64,000 nucleotides of DNA, taken from contig RSEF01000005.1 of assembly GCA_003993805.1 (NCBI GenBank), positions 40,291,993 to 40,355,992 on the forward strand, read 5' to 3'. Position numbers and translations under genes: made by a program. The notes below the pieces were generated by a model. The model was not told the origin of the DNA. It ran no database searches and saw only the letters and a program-made list of their open reading frames with translations. This document shows positions 35,291 through 48,119 of this stretch, piece by piece (within the stretch, counting starts at the first letter, position 1; every line of letters starts with the position of its first letter). The stretch comes from Himantopus leucocephalus. Lineage: Eukaryota; Chordata; Aves; Charadriiformes; Recurvirostridae.

Positions 35291-38200
35291 TTTCAGCTGT
35301 TTAGGATGAGTACTATAGCTATTAGTGTATGTTATTTCTAGATGAGTTCACTAGGAAGAATCATCTAAATAGTTCTGTTGCATTTCCTACACAGTTCGCA
35401 AACCTTAAATGAAGGCTACAGGTTATTACAACAGCTTCTCTCCACCATCATTTACAAAACCCAGAAATCCAGAACTTGAATTTTAATAACCACAACATTC
35501 AGAGGAATCAAGAAAGATGAAATACAGCCTTAGTATTTTGCCTCAGACTGTGCATGTCCCTTCTTTCTGTCATTCCAACTTAGTAAACTAGAACGCAGAT
35601 AGCTCAATTTAGTTAAGCAGCCAGTAGTTATAAAGCAAAATCAAATGAACACACTAACAAGAAAGAAAAAAGTTTAAATCCAATAAATTAAACCTTAACT
35701 TAATTAGCTGTTTGTTTGGGTTTTTTTTCATAGACCTGTTCATTAGCTAAAAGGATTCAGATTACACAAAGGAAATGAGCACATTCTGAAAAGACAATGG
35801 GTTGAACATAAAGGCCAGCAATACAGGAGACAATCACGACTGGCTTCTCATGGGAGAGGAAGCCAGAGCAAGTGTTATCCAGAAAGATCAGGACATTGTG
35901 GAAGAAATGACTCTGCTCTCTTCTGGTATTTCGGGAAAAGAATACTGTTAGGATACGAAACTGCTGTGGCTTGGGCAGATCCTCCTCGCCAGCCATGTAT
36001 CCTTGAGCAAGAGGTGGTGTTTCCTGGTACTGGCCATGATACAGCTCAGGGAGGGTAACACCTGCTCTGTATTTGCTTCTCAATTTTTGTCATTTAGAAA
36101 GGATGAGCTTAGATTAGGTTTTTTAAAAAGCTAAGTGGCTAAGACTGCTGAGGGAGAAAACATCTACTCTTCTGTTAGAGCATGCGACTCTAACCTAGTC
36201 ACAGTAAGTTCTCTTCCAGATTACTCTGAAAACTTGCTTTAGATTTAGCACTTCCAGGCACTGCCTCTGCAGTATTATCTTTCAAGCCACAAATCGAACC
36301 AAGGACTAAACATAATCAAGCTGGCAAATCAACTTTCCGCTTTCTTTTTTTAAGTGGAGACTCTTTTGAAATGCAAGATTTTGTACCCCCTGAATGATCC
36401 TCAGATCTTTGTAGTCTTTTAAGAACTCCTCTGAGTGTAATGCTACCAGCATAATAGAGTCAGTCAAAAGCCTTGTTATACACAGATATGGCACAAGAGT
36501 TAAGTACAACAAACATCCCTGTCAATCAAAATTCATGTTAAAATGGGAATTTATGTCAATGCTGTTCTATCTTCCTGACAGCTGAACGCAGACAGAAAAT
36601 TTTACAAGCCTTAGCACATCTATGAAATGGACTGCTCTGCTACTGCTTTCAATTGTCTACACCTGCTAAAAGTATCCTAATAGTTCCTGTTCCCCTTAGA
36701 AGCCATCAGCCTAAAATCCTCTCTGGCTTCCTTCTCCTGTGAGATGAAATTTTACATGAAGATCAGCTGTCTGAAATACATCTATGCTCTAGTTCTTTCA
36801 GACGATGTGGAGTTTGATTTAAGAACTAGCGCATGGAACTCAGAAAAAAGTGATGATAATGTCTCTTTTGGCCTTAAGCTCTGCACAACCCTGCCTTTCC
36901 TTATTCATATAAAGAAATTTTACATTGCATGGGAGGTCTTCTACCACTGTCTAATAATAAATCATCACTGCAGAATCACTTTGACTTATGTATATTCACA
37001 TTATCTCCACACAAGTTAGTTTAAATCACATTAGAACAGAAAATGATACTAAGCTACAGGTGCTAGTGGTAGTGGCTGGGGAATTACATATAAGCTATTT
37101 CCCACAGACAGGCCAACCACTGTATAGGCATTTTTAAACTTTAATTAGGCATTTTGGCTTGAGGAGAGGACAGAATTTAGGTGCGACATGCGTATACTCA
37201 CTAAAGAATAAAAGTTTTATGCATTTTACCTCTGCAGTGCAGACAAATCCTAAGGGTACCATAGTACCCACACAGCTGCACCGTGAAGGAATCTTTCCTG
37301 GTAACACAGAGATATTCTTCTTCAGGAGGAGCAGTGGGAAATGCAGGGACGAGTAACCCCTGCATTTTCCCTTGATCCTGCTAGAAAATACGCTGCCAGG
37401 TGAAGTTAGCAAGCAGTCCTTTTCTCTCCACTGGAGTTGTATGGCTGTATTGCTGCTGCTTTCTTTGTCCTCACACAGACATGCACATTGTCATACAGCG
37501 GGCCCTGGCAAGATGTTTCTTGGATGGGAGACCTGTATGTCTACTTGCTTTAAGCCTTTAAGTAAAGCTGCAGCAAAGTCAGCATGTCCTTTGAAGGTAT
37601 GCCACACGGGAGCATATGTTACTGAGGTTCACTGCTCGCCACACTCACTGCCCAGAAGGCAGAGGTGCAGGCAGCCAGCTGAGCAGCTGACACAAACCTG
37701 GAGGCGGCTGCACAGGAAGGTTATCCCTGGGTGCCATCACTGTCTCACTATGGCTTTGTCTGTGGATGGCACTTTGGGGCAGCTGCTAGCAAAGGATGAG
37801 TTTCATTAGGGGGAAGCTCATGTCAAGGTAAATGTATTCATTTTACCAAAAGCCAGAATGAAACTTTATACGCTCACACTGAAGAAAGAGATCAAAATTC
37901 AGGGAGTCATTTTGCTGCTATAATGCCTTTTCTTGGTCTGCTGCAATGTGTGCACCTGTCTGCAGAGCCTAGCCATTTGTAGACTACTCTAGACACATAT
38001 CTGATTTGCTCCAGAACTTTTTTCCTCCTTATTTCTGATCTTGTCCCTAAGGGCTGTTTCTGAAATAAGAATGTATGTCCTGCAGCTCAGCATATCACAT
38101 CCATAATTGCAAACAACAGAACTGAAAAGTACACTAACTCTGCATTTACATCCAACTCATGTCTGGATCATTTTCTACACAAGAAATAATTAATCTTCCA

Positions 38201-38559
38201 GGGAGCTTTTCCATCAACCTAATGGTTGCTTTGAGAATTAAATTCCCCTTACCTCCTTCTAGCAAGTCATTGGAGATTAGAAAGATGAGAGAATAAAGTT
38301 GACAAAAACCTTGCTTTTCGCTTCAGCTACAGTAGGTTAGGGTCGTACTTGATCAGCGAAATCTCTTGAAAAAATTTAGAGGTAAAAAGCTGAAATTCAC
38401 ATGAAATCTGAAGCTTTTGTGAGTTGAAGAACTTGAGTGCTCTTTGCTTGTGTTTTCAGTCAACTTTTCTCATAATGAGTTCAAAAAAGTTATTGTCATC
38501 ATCATCTGCAGAAAATAATGCTAAATTAATTCCATAAAATTTTATGAGTGAAATTATAC

Positions 38560-38790
38560 AACATAGTAATGAAATGCAAATATCCTCGTTCATTAGGCTC
38601 ATCCATTTCAATTGTACCTACAGCACATGTCTCAGTGGGGACTGTTAATCATACAGCAGCATGCAGAAAAGAATAAATTATATTAATTAAATAGCCACAT
38701 TATGCAGCTGGGTGCTGAATTATGCCCATGAAATTCAACATAGCATACATTATTATTTTTATTAGAGCAACAAAATCTTCTGTTTACTGA
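38560..38790. promoter_or_regulatory. Possible conserved non-coding element
   Basis: Contains an exact POU octamer (atgcaaat, 38574-38581), a ttaattaa homeodomain-type palindrome (38683-38690) and several ttaat and attat words, with no frame or repeat signature. These are features of neural or developmental enhancers, but each motif is short and expected in AT-rich DNA. Confidence 0.15.
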
Positions 38791-39709
38791 ATTTGGGGGA
38801 ACGCAATATCATTTTGGTGTGCATTACAAGTAACAAATGAAGAACAGTCCAGTATTTCAAATGATAACAGTATTCTCCAAAAGAAACCTCTGTATGAAAT
38901 TCACAAAACTGATCCTTCAAAGAGCTATTCACAGGCACATGGATCAGTCCATGCAGAACTCGTTGAAATACTGAAGTCCACAGGAAAATTAGAGGGCTGG
39001 ACAGAATAGAAAGGATTGGCAGAACTGAGCCCTCAAATTCAAATGTCGAGCCAACAGCTACTTAAGTTTATCCAACACCGAATACAGTTTCTTTGCAAAG
39101 GTCACTTGGCTACTTGGCTAACTTATCCACTACTCAGTGCCTTCAAGGACCTTGAACACTTTAAAGACCAAGCTACTGGTATGCATATTAAAAAATCTTG
39201 TCATAAAGGCAGTGTGTGGTATGTTCACATTCACAGAAAAAGACGTTGCTTACTGTTATGTAAAGAAAACCAAGGAGAGTTTGTGTAACCTTCTGCTTCT
39301 GTCACTAAACTATGCACATCCTTAATGATGCCTCAAAGCCAGTTTCTCACTAAGATTTTGAACATTTAAAGTTAACGCATGTTTAGGTCTGGAATCAGAG
39401 GTTAAGGTCCCTGAGTCCCTCTTAAAAATACTGGAACCAATGGCACAACTGAAGCAGAGAAAAGTCCAATTCAACAGACCTACCCAACGTAAAATCTCAT
39501 TTTTCCTTTACATATAAAATATAGCCCTTCACACTCTATGCTACAAAGAGGAAGAATGAAACATATGCAGGACAGGGCAAATTCATATCTTACAACATGC
39601 TCTGAGTTTACTGAAATCTTAGGTTTCCCTATGAAACACCATGATGTAAGAACTGTTAACCACTAATATTTGAAGAAAAAGCAGCATTTCCATTAATATA
39701 CTATCGAGG

Positions 39710-39809
39710 NNNNNNNNNNNNNNNNNNNNNNNNNNNNNNNNNNNNNNNNNNNNNNNNNNNNNNNNNNNNNNNNNNNNNNNNNNNNNNNNNNNNNNNNNNN
39801 NNNNNNNNN
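39710..39809. other. Assembly gap of exactly 100 N
   Basis: A 100-N run, the common placeholder for a gap of unknown size. The flanks show no shared sequence. Confidence 0.99.
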
Positions 39810-40962
39810 GGGACCCCTCTATGCTTTTCTGCTTCTGACCCTCCAACGGGGCGAGTAACAAAGTTAGCTGGTCTTGAGTGTTATAGCAATAAGTATAAGC
39901 AAGAGCATCTCTACGTACAATTCCTTGGCATCAACAATAAACATAGGTCTTATCACTCTGAGAGCGAATAGCGTCTGCATNCTTATCACTCTGAGAGCGA
40001 ATAGCGTCTGCATAATAGGCTGTTAATTTCAGTAGTTAGAAGAGGCCTAGCTAAGAAGCAAAGTTACTGACCAAAATTGGTCCTGTTTTACCTCAAACCA
40101 GGACATTGTCCTCTATTTATATGGGAGCTGTGCATCACATTCTAGTTTCGACTATCATATATTCCATGTGTCTTTTTTTGCTCTGTCACTAACAAAAATG
40201 GTCTCAAAACCAGCTTGGTCTCCATGTCAGGATATGAGAATATCACTTTCTTGGAGATGAATTTATCTCATAACAGTGTCTACATTTTAACATTTATTTT
40301 GCTTTCACTAGGGAAGAGGGCATATTTTATTCTTTTTCCTCTCCGTTCAGCGTAAAAAAGTGGTGGTTGTCCAAGACACAGAATCCTGACAGGAAAGATG
40401 CACTTCTATAGGCAAATGATGATTGTTTGTCAATAGTAATCCAAACACATAGTAGGTTTTTGGCATTTACATGGAACTGTTACATTCAGAGTACTAAAAA
40501 TAAAATTAAATTATTCATTATGAATAATTGTATTGGATGAAAGCAACCTCATTTTTCTTATTTGCAAATATTTTGTAACTGATCCATTTTTTTCCTGAAA
40601 TGTTTGGTACTAAGTCTTTGTCTAATAGACTGGATGGGCAATTTTCAGCCTGTACTGACTCAAACCTTGTTTGGTTCACTTGTGAACTGACAATGGAACA
40701 TGGGTCAAATCCCATAGTCTCTTCTTCTCTTTTGCCATCAGATACCTATTTAAAACAAACAAACAAAAAGAAATGGGTAACAGAGAATAGAGAGGAACAA
40801 ATAATAGACAGTCTTTTTAATGCACAGCTTTCCGAGTAAACAGTTTCTGAACAGCCTAAGCATGGCTCCATATGAGCATTTTAGAACCTGCATAATCAAT
40901 TGGGAAAAGTTTGTTTGCAGTAACTAATCACATTGAGTAACATAACTTACACATTTGGTATG
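39810..40962. other. Non-coding stretch between gap and CR1 pair
   Basis: No recognisable gene. It contains the duplicated contig join at 39981, listed separately, and otherwise unremarkable AT-rich sequence. Confidence 0.7.
39949..40013. other. Duplicated contig ends around a single N (39981)
   Basis: The 32 bases before the N (39949-39980) are repeated exactly after it (39982-40013). This is most simply an unmerged overlap between two contigs; the sequence probably occurs once in the genome. Confidence 0.88.
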
Positions 40963-41362
40963 TTGAGACAGTTAGGGTTGTTTAGCCTGGAGAAGAGAAG
41001 ACTCCAGGGAGACTTTATTGTGACCTTTCAATACTTAAAGGGGGGCTTAAAAGAAAGATGAAGTGAGGCTTTTTACCAGGGCCTGTAGTGATAGAACAAG
41101 GACTAACAGTTTCAAACTAAAAGAGGATAAATTTAGATTAGATATAAGGAAGAAATTCTTTACTATGAGGGTGGTAAGTCACTGGAACAGGTTGCACAGA
41201 GAAGTTCTGGATGCCCCATCCCTGGAAGCGTTCAGGGCCAGTCTGGATGGGGCTTTGAGCAACCTGCTCTAGTGAAAGGTATCCGTGCTGATGGCAGGGC
41301 AGTTGGAACTAGATGATCTTTAAAGATTCCTCCCAATCCAAACCTTTCCGTGATTCTATGTT
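40963..41362 (+). mobile_element. CR1 LINE 3' fragment, DAPSLEAF type
   Basis: Runs from the ttgtttagcctggagaagag block to a decayed ATTCTATG terminus (gtgattctatg). The plus frame 41063-41272 retains FKLKEDKFRLDIRKKFFTMR and DAPSLEAFRASLDGALSNLL, the CR1 ORF2 C-terminal end, followed by a 3' UTR of usual layout. Frames upstream are broken, so it is a dead 5'-truncated copy. Its closest relative in the window is 20571-21066. It lies tail to tail with the CR1 at 41801-42390. Confidence 0.94.
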
Positions 41363-41800
41363 TCACCATTTGTTTCCTACTGCAAGAAGTGGTAACACAT
41401 GCAAATGAATTCAGTTTAAACTTCTACCTTTAATTTTGTTACAGTAATTGATTGCATATTTAACATACTCATATGATGGCAATTGATCAAGTTGCCTAAT
41501 TTTAAGAAGTCTTAGCCTGTTATATTACTTACACTAACCCACCGTTTCACAGTTTTTAGGACATCCCAATTGCAAAATAAGAGGTTCAGCTTAGACCACC
41601 TCTCTTTTCCCCATTTTTTCCAGATATCCTGTGCGTTAAAACATCATTAAACACAATGCATAAAGTGATGTGGAATTGGAAGCAGGCCCCACAACTGAGA
41701 AGTCCCTTTCCAAAGAAATGCAGTTGTCATTGGGCTTCAGAGTTAAGTTTCCTCTTTCCTGTTTTCCTTCAGTGATAGGTATCTTACATTATATTTAGGC
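41363..41800. other. Spacer between two tail-to-tail CR1 copies
   Basis: About 440 bases of AT-rich sequence with no recognisable content, bounded by the 3' ends of two CR1 elements that point toward each other. Confidence 0.7.
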
Positions 41801-42390
41801 TCATAGAATTGTAGAACTGTCTAGGTTGGAAGGGACCTCTAAGATCATTGAGTCCAACCATCAACCTAACACTGCCAAAACCACCACTAAACCATGTCTC
41901 TAAGCACCACATCTACCGTCTTTTGAATACCTCCAGGGATGGTGATTCAATCGCTTCCCTGGGCAGCCTGTTCCAATGTTTAACAATGCTTTCGGTGAAG
42001 AATTTTTTTCCTAATATCCATCCTAAACTTACCCTGGCGTAACTTGAGGCCATTTCCTCTTATCCTATCGCTTGTTACTAGTGAGAAGAGGTCGATCCCC
42101 ATGTCTCTACAACCTCCTTTCAGATAGAGAGTGATAAGCTCTCCCCTCAGCCTCCTTTTCTCCAGAATAAACGATCCCAGTTCCCTCAGCCACTCCTCAT
42201 AAGACTTGTCCCCCAGACCCCTCACCAGATTTGTTGCCCTTCTCTGGACATGCTCCAGAATTTCAATGTCTTTCTTGTAGTGAGGGACCCAAAACTGCAC
42301 ACAGTACTCGAGGTGGGGCCTTACCAGTGCCAAGTACAGGGGAACGATCTCTTCCCTAGTCCTGCTCACCACACTATTCCTGATACAGAC
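41801..42390 (-). mobile_element. CR1 LINE fragment with longest surviving ORF2 piece
   Basis: The plus strand begins tcatagaattgtagaact and ggttggaagggacctc, the reverse complement of a CR1 3' end. The minus frame (42393 to 41980, 137 codons) reads through [23 protein letters not shown] and [19 protein letters not shown], conserved words just after the reverse-transcriptase domain, into FRMDIRKK before breaking. About 590 bases survive, the longest CR1 piece here. The catalytic part of the reverse transcriptase is absent, so the element cannot move. Its 3' UTR is of the same type as the copy at 33444-33768. Confidence 0.95.
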
Positions 42391-44520
42391 CACTTAGTCG
42401 CCTCTCTTCAGCAAGCAAAATGGAGAGTGCTTCAGTTCAGCCTGTTTTATGAAGAGAGGATGGACAGTTTCCTGGGAGGCTGAAGATGTACTTTTGAATC
42501 TTCTCAAGTTGAAGATGGAATTGAGCTGCCCTGGTGAAGTGCTGTAATCACTTAACCATTATACAATGAAATAGGCACTCAGGTTATTTTCTCTTTTCAA
42601 AGAGGGATGCTTTGTACTGAATGCAATTCTGACACTGACAGAGTGTTGCTGGCAAATTCTGAGCACACCTTCTGAACCCAGCTTTTCACCAGACCAAGGC
42701 GTGGGATGCCTAACATGTCAATGTCACTCGGCCTTAAATGTCATGCAACCAAGCAGGCCACAGTTTCTCTATGAATGTAGTAAACTTTAGGTGCCCAACC
42801 TACATGATTTACTTAAAAAAGATAGCAGAACTCCTGGTTGGCAATGTGAGATTTCTGGGGGTCACTCTCCTGGACATAGACGTCTGAAATATTATTTAAT
42901 AGCATTATATAAATCTGTTTTTAATCTGGCCTTGGGTTCTTAGCCATCTTTAGGTAAAATGTGGTCCTATGTCCATACCAAACCTTGTATTTGTTTGCAG
43001 TAGGCTATACTGCTGTATAGACTGTCATTTTTTTCTTCCCTTTGTCTATAACTACTTTTGTCAAAGAAGTAGGATCCTAGTTCTCAGGAGGAGCAAGCCA
43101 ACCATACAAGAAGCTGCAAGAATCTTGAGGTCTTCCTTTGAGGATGCAATGGAGCAACAAACATTTTTGACATAGAAGATAGTAATGAAATGCAGCTGGG
43201 GAGAGGAAGCAAACTGGAAAGAGAAAATTCTTTAGACCCTTGTTGTTTTTCATTATTCTGAGTAAAGAATTTAGACTTAAAGATCAGAAGCAAACAGGGT
43301 AACAAAAAACCCACCTGCAAATACATACACATGGTCATCTGTGCACCCCAAAAAGGAGTATTCAGGCAACCTAATTTTAGAAATGGAAATTAGGTTGGAT
43401 AATTACCTGACTCTTCTAAGCAACCTTTGCTCTTAGCTCAGACACCGCGTGAGTGCCTTATTAGGCCTATAGAAAATGTCAGGTAATTTGAATTAGCTGA
43501 GCTTTCAGCTACAAAGAACCTAGCTAATTTAAACTACTTAGCATTTGCTAAGGGTATGCAGATGGATAGTCACTTCAGATTGCCTGACATAGGGTAACTT
43601 TTTACTTTGTGTTAGTTTGTGTGGCTAATCCTTTTGAGTCAGTTTGCTGATTTTCTCTGTTTTTCACAATATAATTTCTTTATTTTTAAAGTGAGTCAAG
43701 ACAGATTTGTAATATAACATTTTTGATTTTCAGTGTCTTTTTTTTTATGCATTTGATGCCATTTTACATGAAGACCTCCATAATCTGCTTATATAAACAG
43801 GGCATTTATGAACTGCAGGAACAGAAACAGCTATAAAATTTCTTGGCTTACACACAGATTAGATCATTTAGCTTGTAATAAAAGGGAAATATTTTCAACA
43901 TTACAGTTGATGTTTTCTGTTTGATGGAAAATTATCACTTTCATTTAGATTTTATATCAGCAGTGTATGTTAAAACTCTGTCTGACAATTATCCCTTTAT
44001 ATTCTAAATCTACCTACTAGAAGTGCCATAACGAAGTGACACGGAATTTAGTATATAACCCTTTAATACCATCTACCAAAGGAAAGGCTGTTTTACCAGG
44101 TGTCATAACAAGGGATTGCAAAATGGCAGACAGTTAATGTAAGGAAGATCTTTGCCTCCCAGGTGTTTATATATTTCCTATCACATTAGGACAATGTTAA
44201 CTGAACACTGGATGCTGCTGCAAAACAAATCATTACTGCTGCAGTTATCCATGCTTAGCTAGCACCTAAACTGTTGGGGCAAAGTAACTAGTTACATTCA
44301 CTGGTTTTATTTTTTCTGAGTTTTTCTTAATATGCAAAAAGCCTCTTAAAGACTCAATTAAATAAAATGGGGATTTTAGAATTTTAATCTCTAAATTTAA
44401 AGTAAAAGTGTGATTTTCAGTAAAGTAAAAGCAAACAAACATCTTGAATTTAGAGTAAGTCCATATATTCAGAGCACTCCAGGCAAAATTTAAGAGCAAA
44501 ATAACTTTGCAAGTAGAATG

Positions 44521-44792
44521 TCAATCTGGCTTCTTTTCCTCGTCAGGAGGAGCCCCCATTAGGACTGAGCAAACTTTTTCTTTTCTGTCTTCACATGTTT
44601 TCTTTTCTCTGGATGATGAGTTCATCACTGGTCCAGCAGCTGGTAATACCAAGGAATTAGCAGCCAGCCCCTCCTTGCTGCTTTCCAGCTCTGCGGGGAG
44701 CGAGCTTGGTGGTTGCTGCTCAGCTTGCTTGCTTGCCAGCTGCTCCCCCATGCTGCTTCCCAGCAGTGGGCAAGGCGGATGCGCAGCCAGCA
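44521..44792 (-). CDS. Weak candidate terminal exon, minus strand
   Basis: On the minus strand a strong 3' splice-like site (ctttcttctgtgcctag) is followed at once by an open frame of about 90 codons ending in TGA at 44521. Its C-terminal part is charged, with the words SSREKKTCEDRKEKV and PPDEEKKPD. An AATAAA word on the same strand lies about 205 bases downstream (44306-44311). These would suit a last coding exon. Against it, the plus strand is also open across the patch, the protein matches nothing I recognise, and AATAAA is frequent in AT-rich DNA. It may equally be a chance frame. Confidence 0.12.
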
Positions 44793-46449
44793 TGGAGCTA
44801 GGCACAGAAGAAAGCCTGGTGACATTAGGGTTTGTAAGGCTGTTTGTAAGCGAGGCTGTCCCTAGCCATCCACTTCCCCACAGTCATTGCCTAAAGTCCT
44901 TATTTCTGTAGCTGCCTATGCTGAGGTTTGATGGACTGTGTGCAGTAAGCAACAGGATCCAGGGAAGCGGGGAGGCATCTTTCTGTGGCATTCCTAGGAA
45001 GGTAGCAGAGAAACCCAAAGTACTGGTTCAGTTTCTCTGGAGGGAAGGGAATGACTCCTGTTGGATTTAGTGGCTCTGGATCCAGACTCTGATTCATGAC
45101 ACTGTATTTAGTATCTGCTAGAGGGATGGCAGAAGGCTGGGGGAGGCAGAGGGGGCAGTAGCTGCATCAGATTTTCCAAGTTAATCTACCTGTAATACGG
45201 AGCCAGCACTACTGCATACAGCACTGTCAAATAAAGTGCTGCCAACACTTCCAACCTACCCAAATGCCAAGATCTCGTATGCTTTGCTTTTTATGAGAAA
45301 CTGGTGGTTGCTAGTTATAAGGTAGTGAAAGTCACATTATCTTGAAACAAACTTCCAGAAATCTTTTCTCTGATCCAACTATCAACCCTGTTATAGCATC
45401 AATCTGTGCAGCAACTCATTTGTACTTCTGCCAGAGTTACACAGCAGTGTGGCTCAGGCAGTGCTGAAATGTCCTTCTCTTTCTGAACTTGAGAGCAGCC
45501 TCTTGCTTTTCCACCTGAGCTGTCGCTCGTCCACCCACAAATCACATTCCCTTCCAAAACAATAATCAGCAGGGATCCTCTGTTCAGATAGTATGAGAAG
45601 CTTTCGGGTAGAACTACAGGCTCAGACATACATCCTTTATCACTATCATATACAAAGGGCAGTGGCTTAGACCTATGAATTTAAAGTAGTGTGAATTGCA
45701 TCTTTATTCATTGAGGAAAATATAGACTGGCTCGTTTTTTTAATGTCTAGCTAATGTACATACTCTAATAGCACCCAGTGATAAGTTTTTAATGTTGGCA
45801 TCTGCCTGTACTAAGAAAGAACTTAGCAAGCACATAAAAAAATACATCAGGTTCTGCCAAAATTACTTCTGAAAGCTGTACCATATGGTCAAAGATAAAA
45901 TCTAATATTGGCAATACCAGTTGTTTCATTGCTAGCTTGAATACACGGGGGAAAATACAATATTTACTGTGAAGGGTTCATAATTTGACTTCATCTCTTC
46001 TGGTTTTATTGCAGCGAATATCAATGCTACCTTTTCTGATCATTCAGCTACTCAGTAGCTCCTTGGCAGATGTAATACTGCTGTTCTCTTGCAGTTAAAT
46101 TTTAACAATCAGACTTTTCCCTATTTATCACAGCTCTCAAGCAATTAATGCTATCAGAAGGAAAAGTAACTTGTCAGATAACTGAACCAGCCTCACAGCT
46201 GAGCACTCTAAATAATTTTTCCAGTAAAAATGATCTTATAAGGATTTCTGGATCCCTTCTGAGCTACACAAAGATTTTATATTCCCAAATCTACTTTACT
46301 AAACAAATTTAATTGAAAGTTTAGTCAAGTCTGTTTCAAAAACCGAAGAAACTGCGTATCAGTTGATGCCTTTTATTCTCAGTATTAAATAAATCCATGA
46401 GAAGAACAAGGAATGTTGCTATTTTATACCTATAATGACAAAAATATGG

Positions 46450-46484
46450 TGTACATATAGTATATATGTGTAAATATATATATG
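46450..46484. repeat. Imperfect TA microsatellite
   Basis: Interrupted tata and catatag units; low-complexity DNA with no other feature. Confidence 0.75.
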
Positions 46485-47705
46485 GCATTTCACAAAACAC
46501 AGCTATTTAAACACATCTTAGCTACTTAAGAGTTCCTACATGGCTAAAGCACTCTGGAAAATTCCATGTGAATTTCAGCCACAAAAATCTGATAACCTAT
46601 TTTAGAACCCTGAGAACCAGCATATCAGTTTGTAGATAAGCTTGCATAGCCTTATGAAGAGGTGAAGGAGAAATGTTCCCCCACATACATAGATACCACA
46701 CAAGATAGTCTTAATTTTTTTTTTTTTTAAATGTGATCTTTTTACTCCTTAGTTTGAGCATGTTATGTAAGACTTAAAGTTTTACATATGGAATCTACAG
46801 CAATCTGGAATCTGGCATCACTGCCAATATTTACCATCTTTTATTAGCAAAGTCGTTCAGACTAGTCAGTTCAGAAAGTACTAGAGCTCTCATTATAACT
46901 CTTAAGTCTATTTTTGTCTTGATCTGATTCAAATGCAATAAAAACATGTTCTTAAAAGATTGACATGCTCTCACTCTAGAGGAGTAGTTTTAAAAGCTAT
47001 TTAGTGATTCCAAAAGACTCATAAATAATTGGATCTGGTCCAGTAGAAGGGTTGTTTAAATATACTTATTCAAATTGTGGGATTTGGGTTTCCATTTCTT
47101 CTTCTTTTTTTTTTTTATATTTTTAATTTCTAAGGCAATCAAGATGATAGTCACCTACTGCTGTAATTCTCTGTGAATTAAGAATGAGATGAAAAATGTC
47201 CATAACTAGTTCATAGCTACTGAGGAGCTTTCTTTGAGATGCTATTTGCTATTGATTAAAAAGAAATAGCAGGTAGCTATTTTGAGAGGTAATCTGCTTT
47301 TCAGTCAGTGTCAGGGGGTGCATGGGAGCGATTTTATTCAAGTGACCTTTTCAAAGCTTGGGATACCAGTGTTTCCAAGTGTTTCCCTTGAGCTGCATCG
47401 AAGAGATGAGAGTTGGAAAGGGTAATACTTTGAGCTACTTTTTAGAAACATTGCCAATATATCTGTGTCAGTACAGCTCTGTGTTGAAGCTAATAAGCAG
47501 GAGCTGTGAACAGCTGAATTTCTCTGAGATGGCAGTATATGAGATAAAAATAGCTTGGAAAATGCTTATGTAAAATATCAGAGTTGCTAATGTCCTTTGA
47601 CGGCTCTATGTAGACAGAACAACTGGCAGCATGTTATCAGACACAATTATGCAATGATTTGGATTAGACCTGGTGGGGGCAGGGGAAACCAACTCTTTGT
47701 ATACT

Positions 47706-47729
47706 GACATACATACATACACACACATA
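47706..47729. repeat. Short CATA/CA microsatellite
   Basis: Three cata units are followed by ca repeats. It is a short, probably polymorphic microsatellite. Confidence 0.8.
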
Positions 47730-48119
47730 AGCACCAACACAGGCACAGGTACTGCCACAACTTTATTCCATTAAAACCTGAAATGTTTAGTGACCATTTA
47801 CAAAATCTGCAAACTTCTTTTCAAAAAAACCTTCTAAAACATCTCCCTCATAAGTAAAAAATGTTTTCTTTTGGCTGTATTGTGGTACTGGTTTTAGTCA
47901 AGTCACAGTCCTTTGCTCCATCTTCATTTGACTTCTAAGAAACTTCAGTGCAACATTTACCAAAGTACCTTTTTTTTCTGGAAGTAGACTAGGGAAGTTT
48001 TCACTTATTTTGTAACCCTAGTTTGTGATGAATGGCCACCTAACAGTGCTTATTTGTCCAGAGAAATCCCAAATCCTATCCATTTCCAGTTGTTTCAGCC
48101 TCAGCCATGTTATCTAGCT

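Larger units (their letters stand above)
33769..39709. other. Non-coding stretch up to the 100-N gap
   Basis: Apart from the pyrimidine-rich tract, a MIR-like remnant and a possible conserved block, I see no gene. The longest frame, 37372-37809 on plus (145 codons), is Cys-, His- and Leu-rich without a recognisable domain and has no supporting splice sites, so it is not called. Confidence 0.65.

Noticed and set aside
37372..37809. A 145-codon plus frame rich in Cys, His and Leu
   Set aside because: Cys and His spacing does not fit zinc-finger patterns, no domain is recognisable, and it sits in a locally GC-richer patch where stops are fewer.
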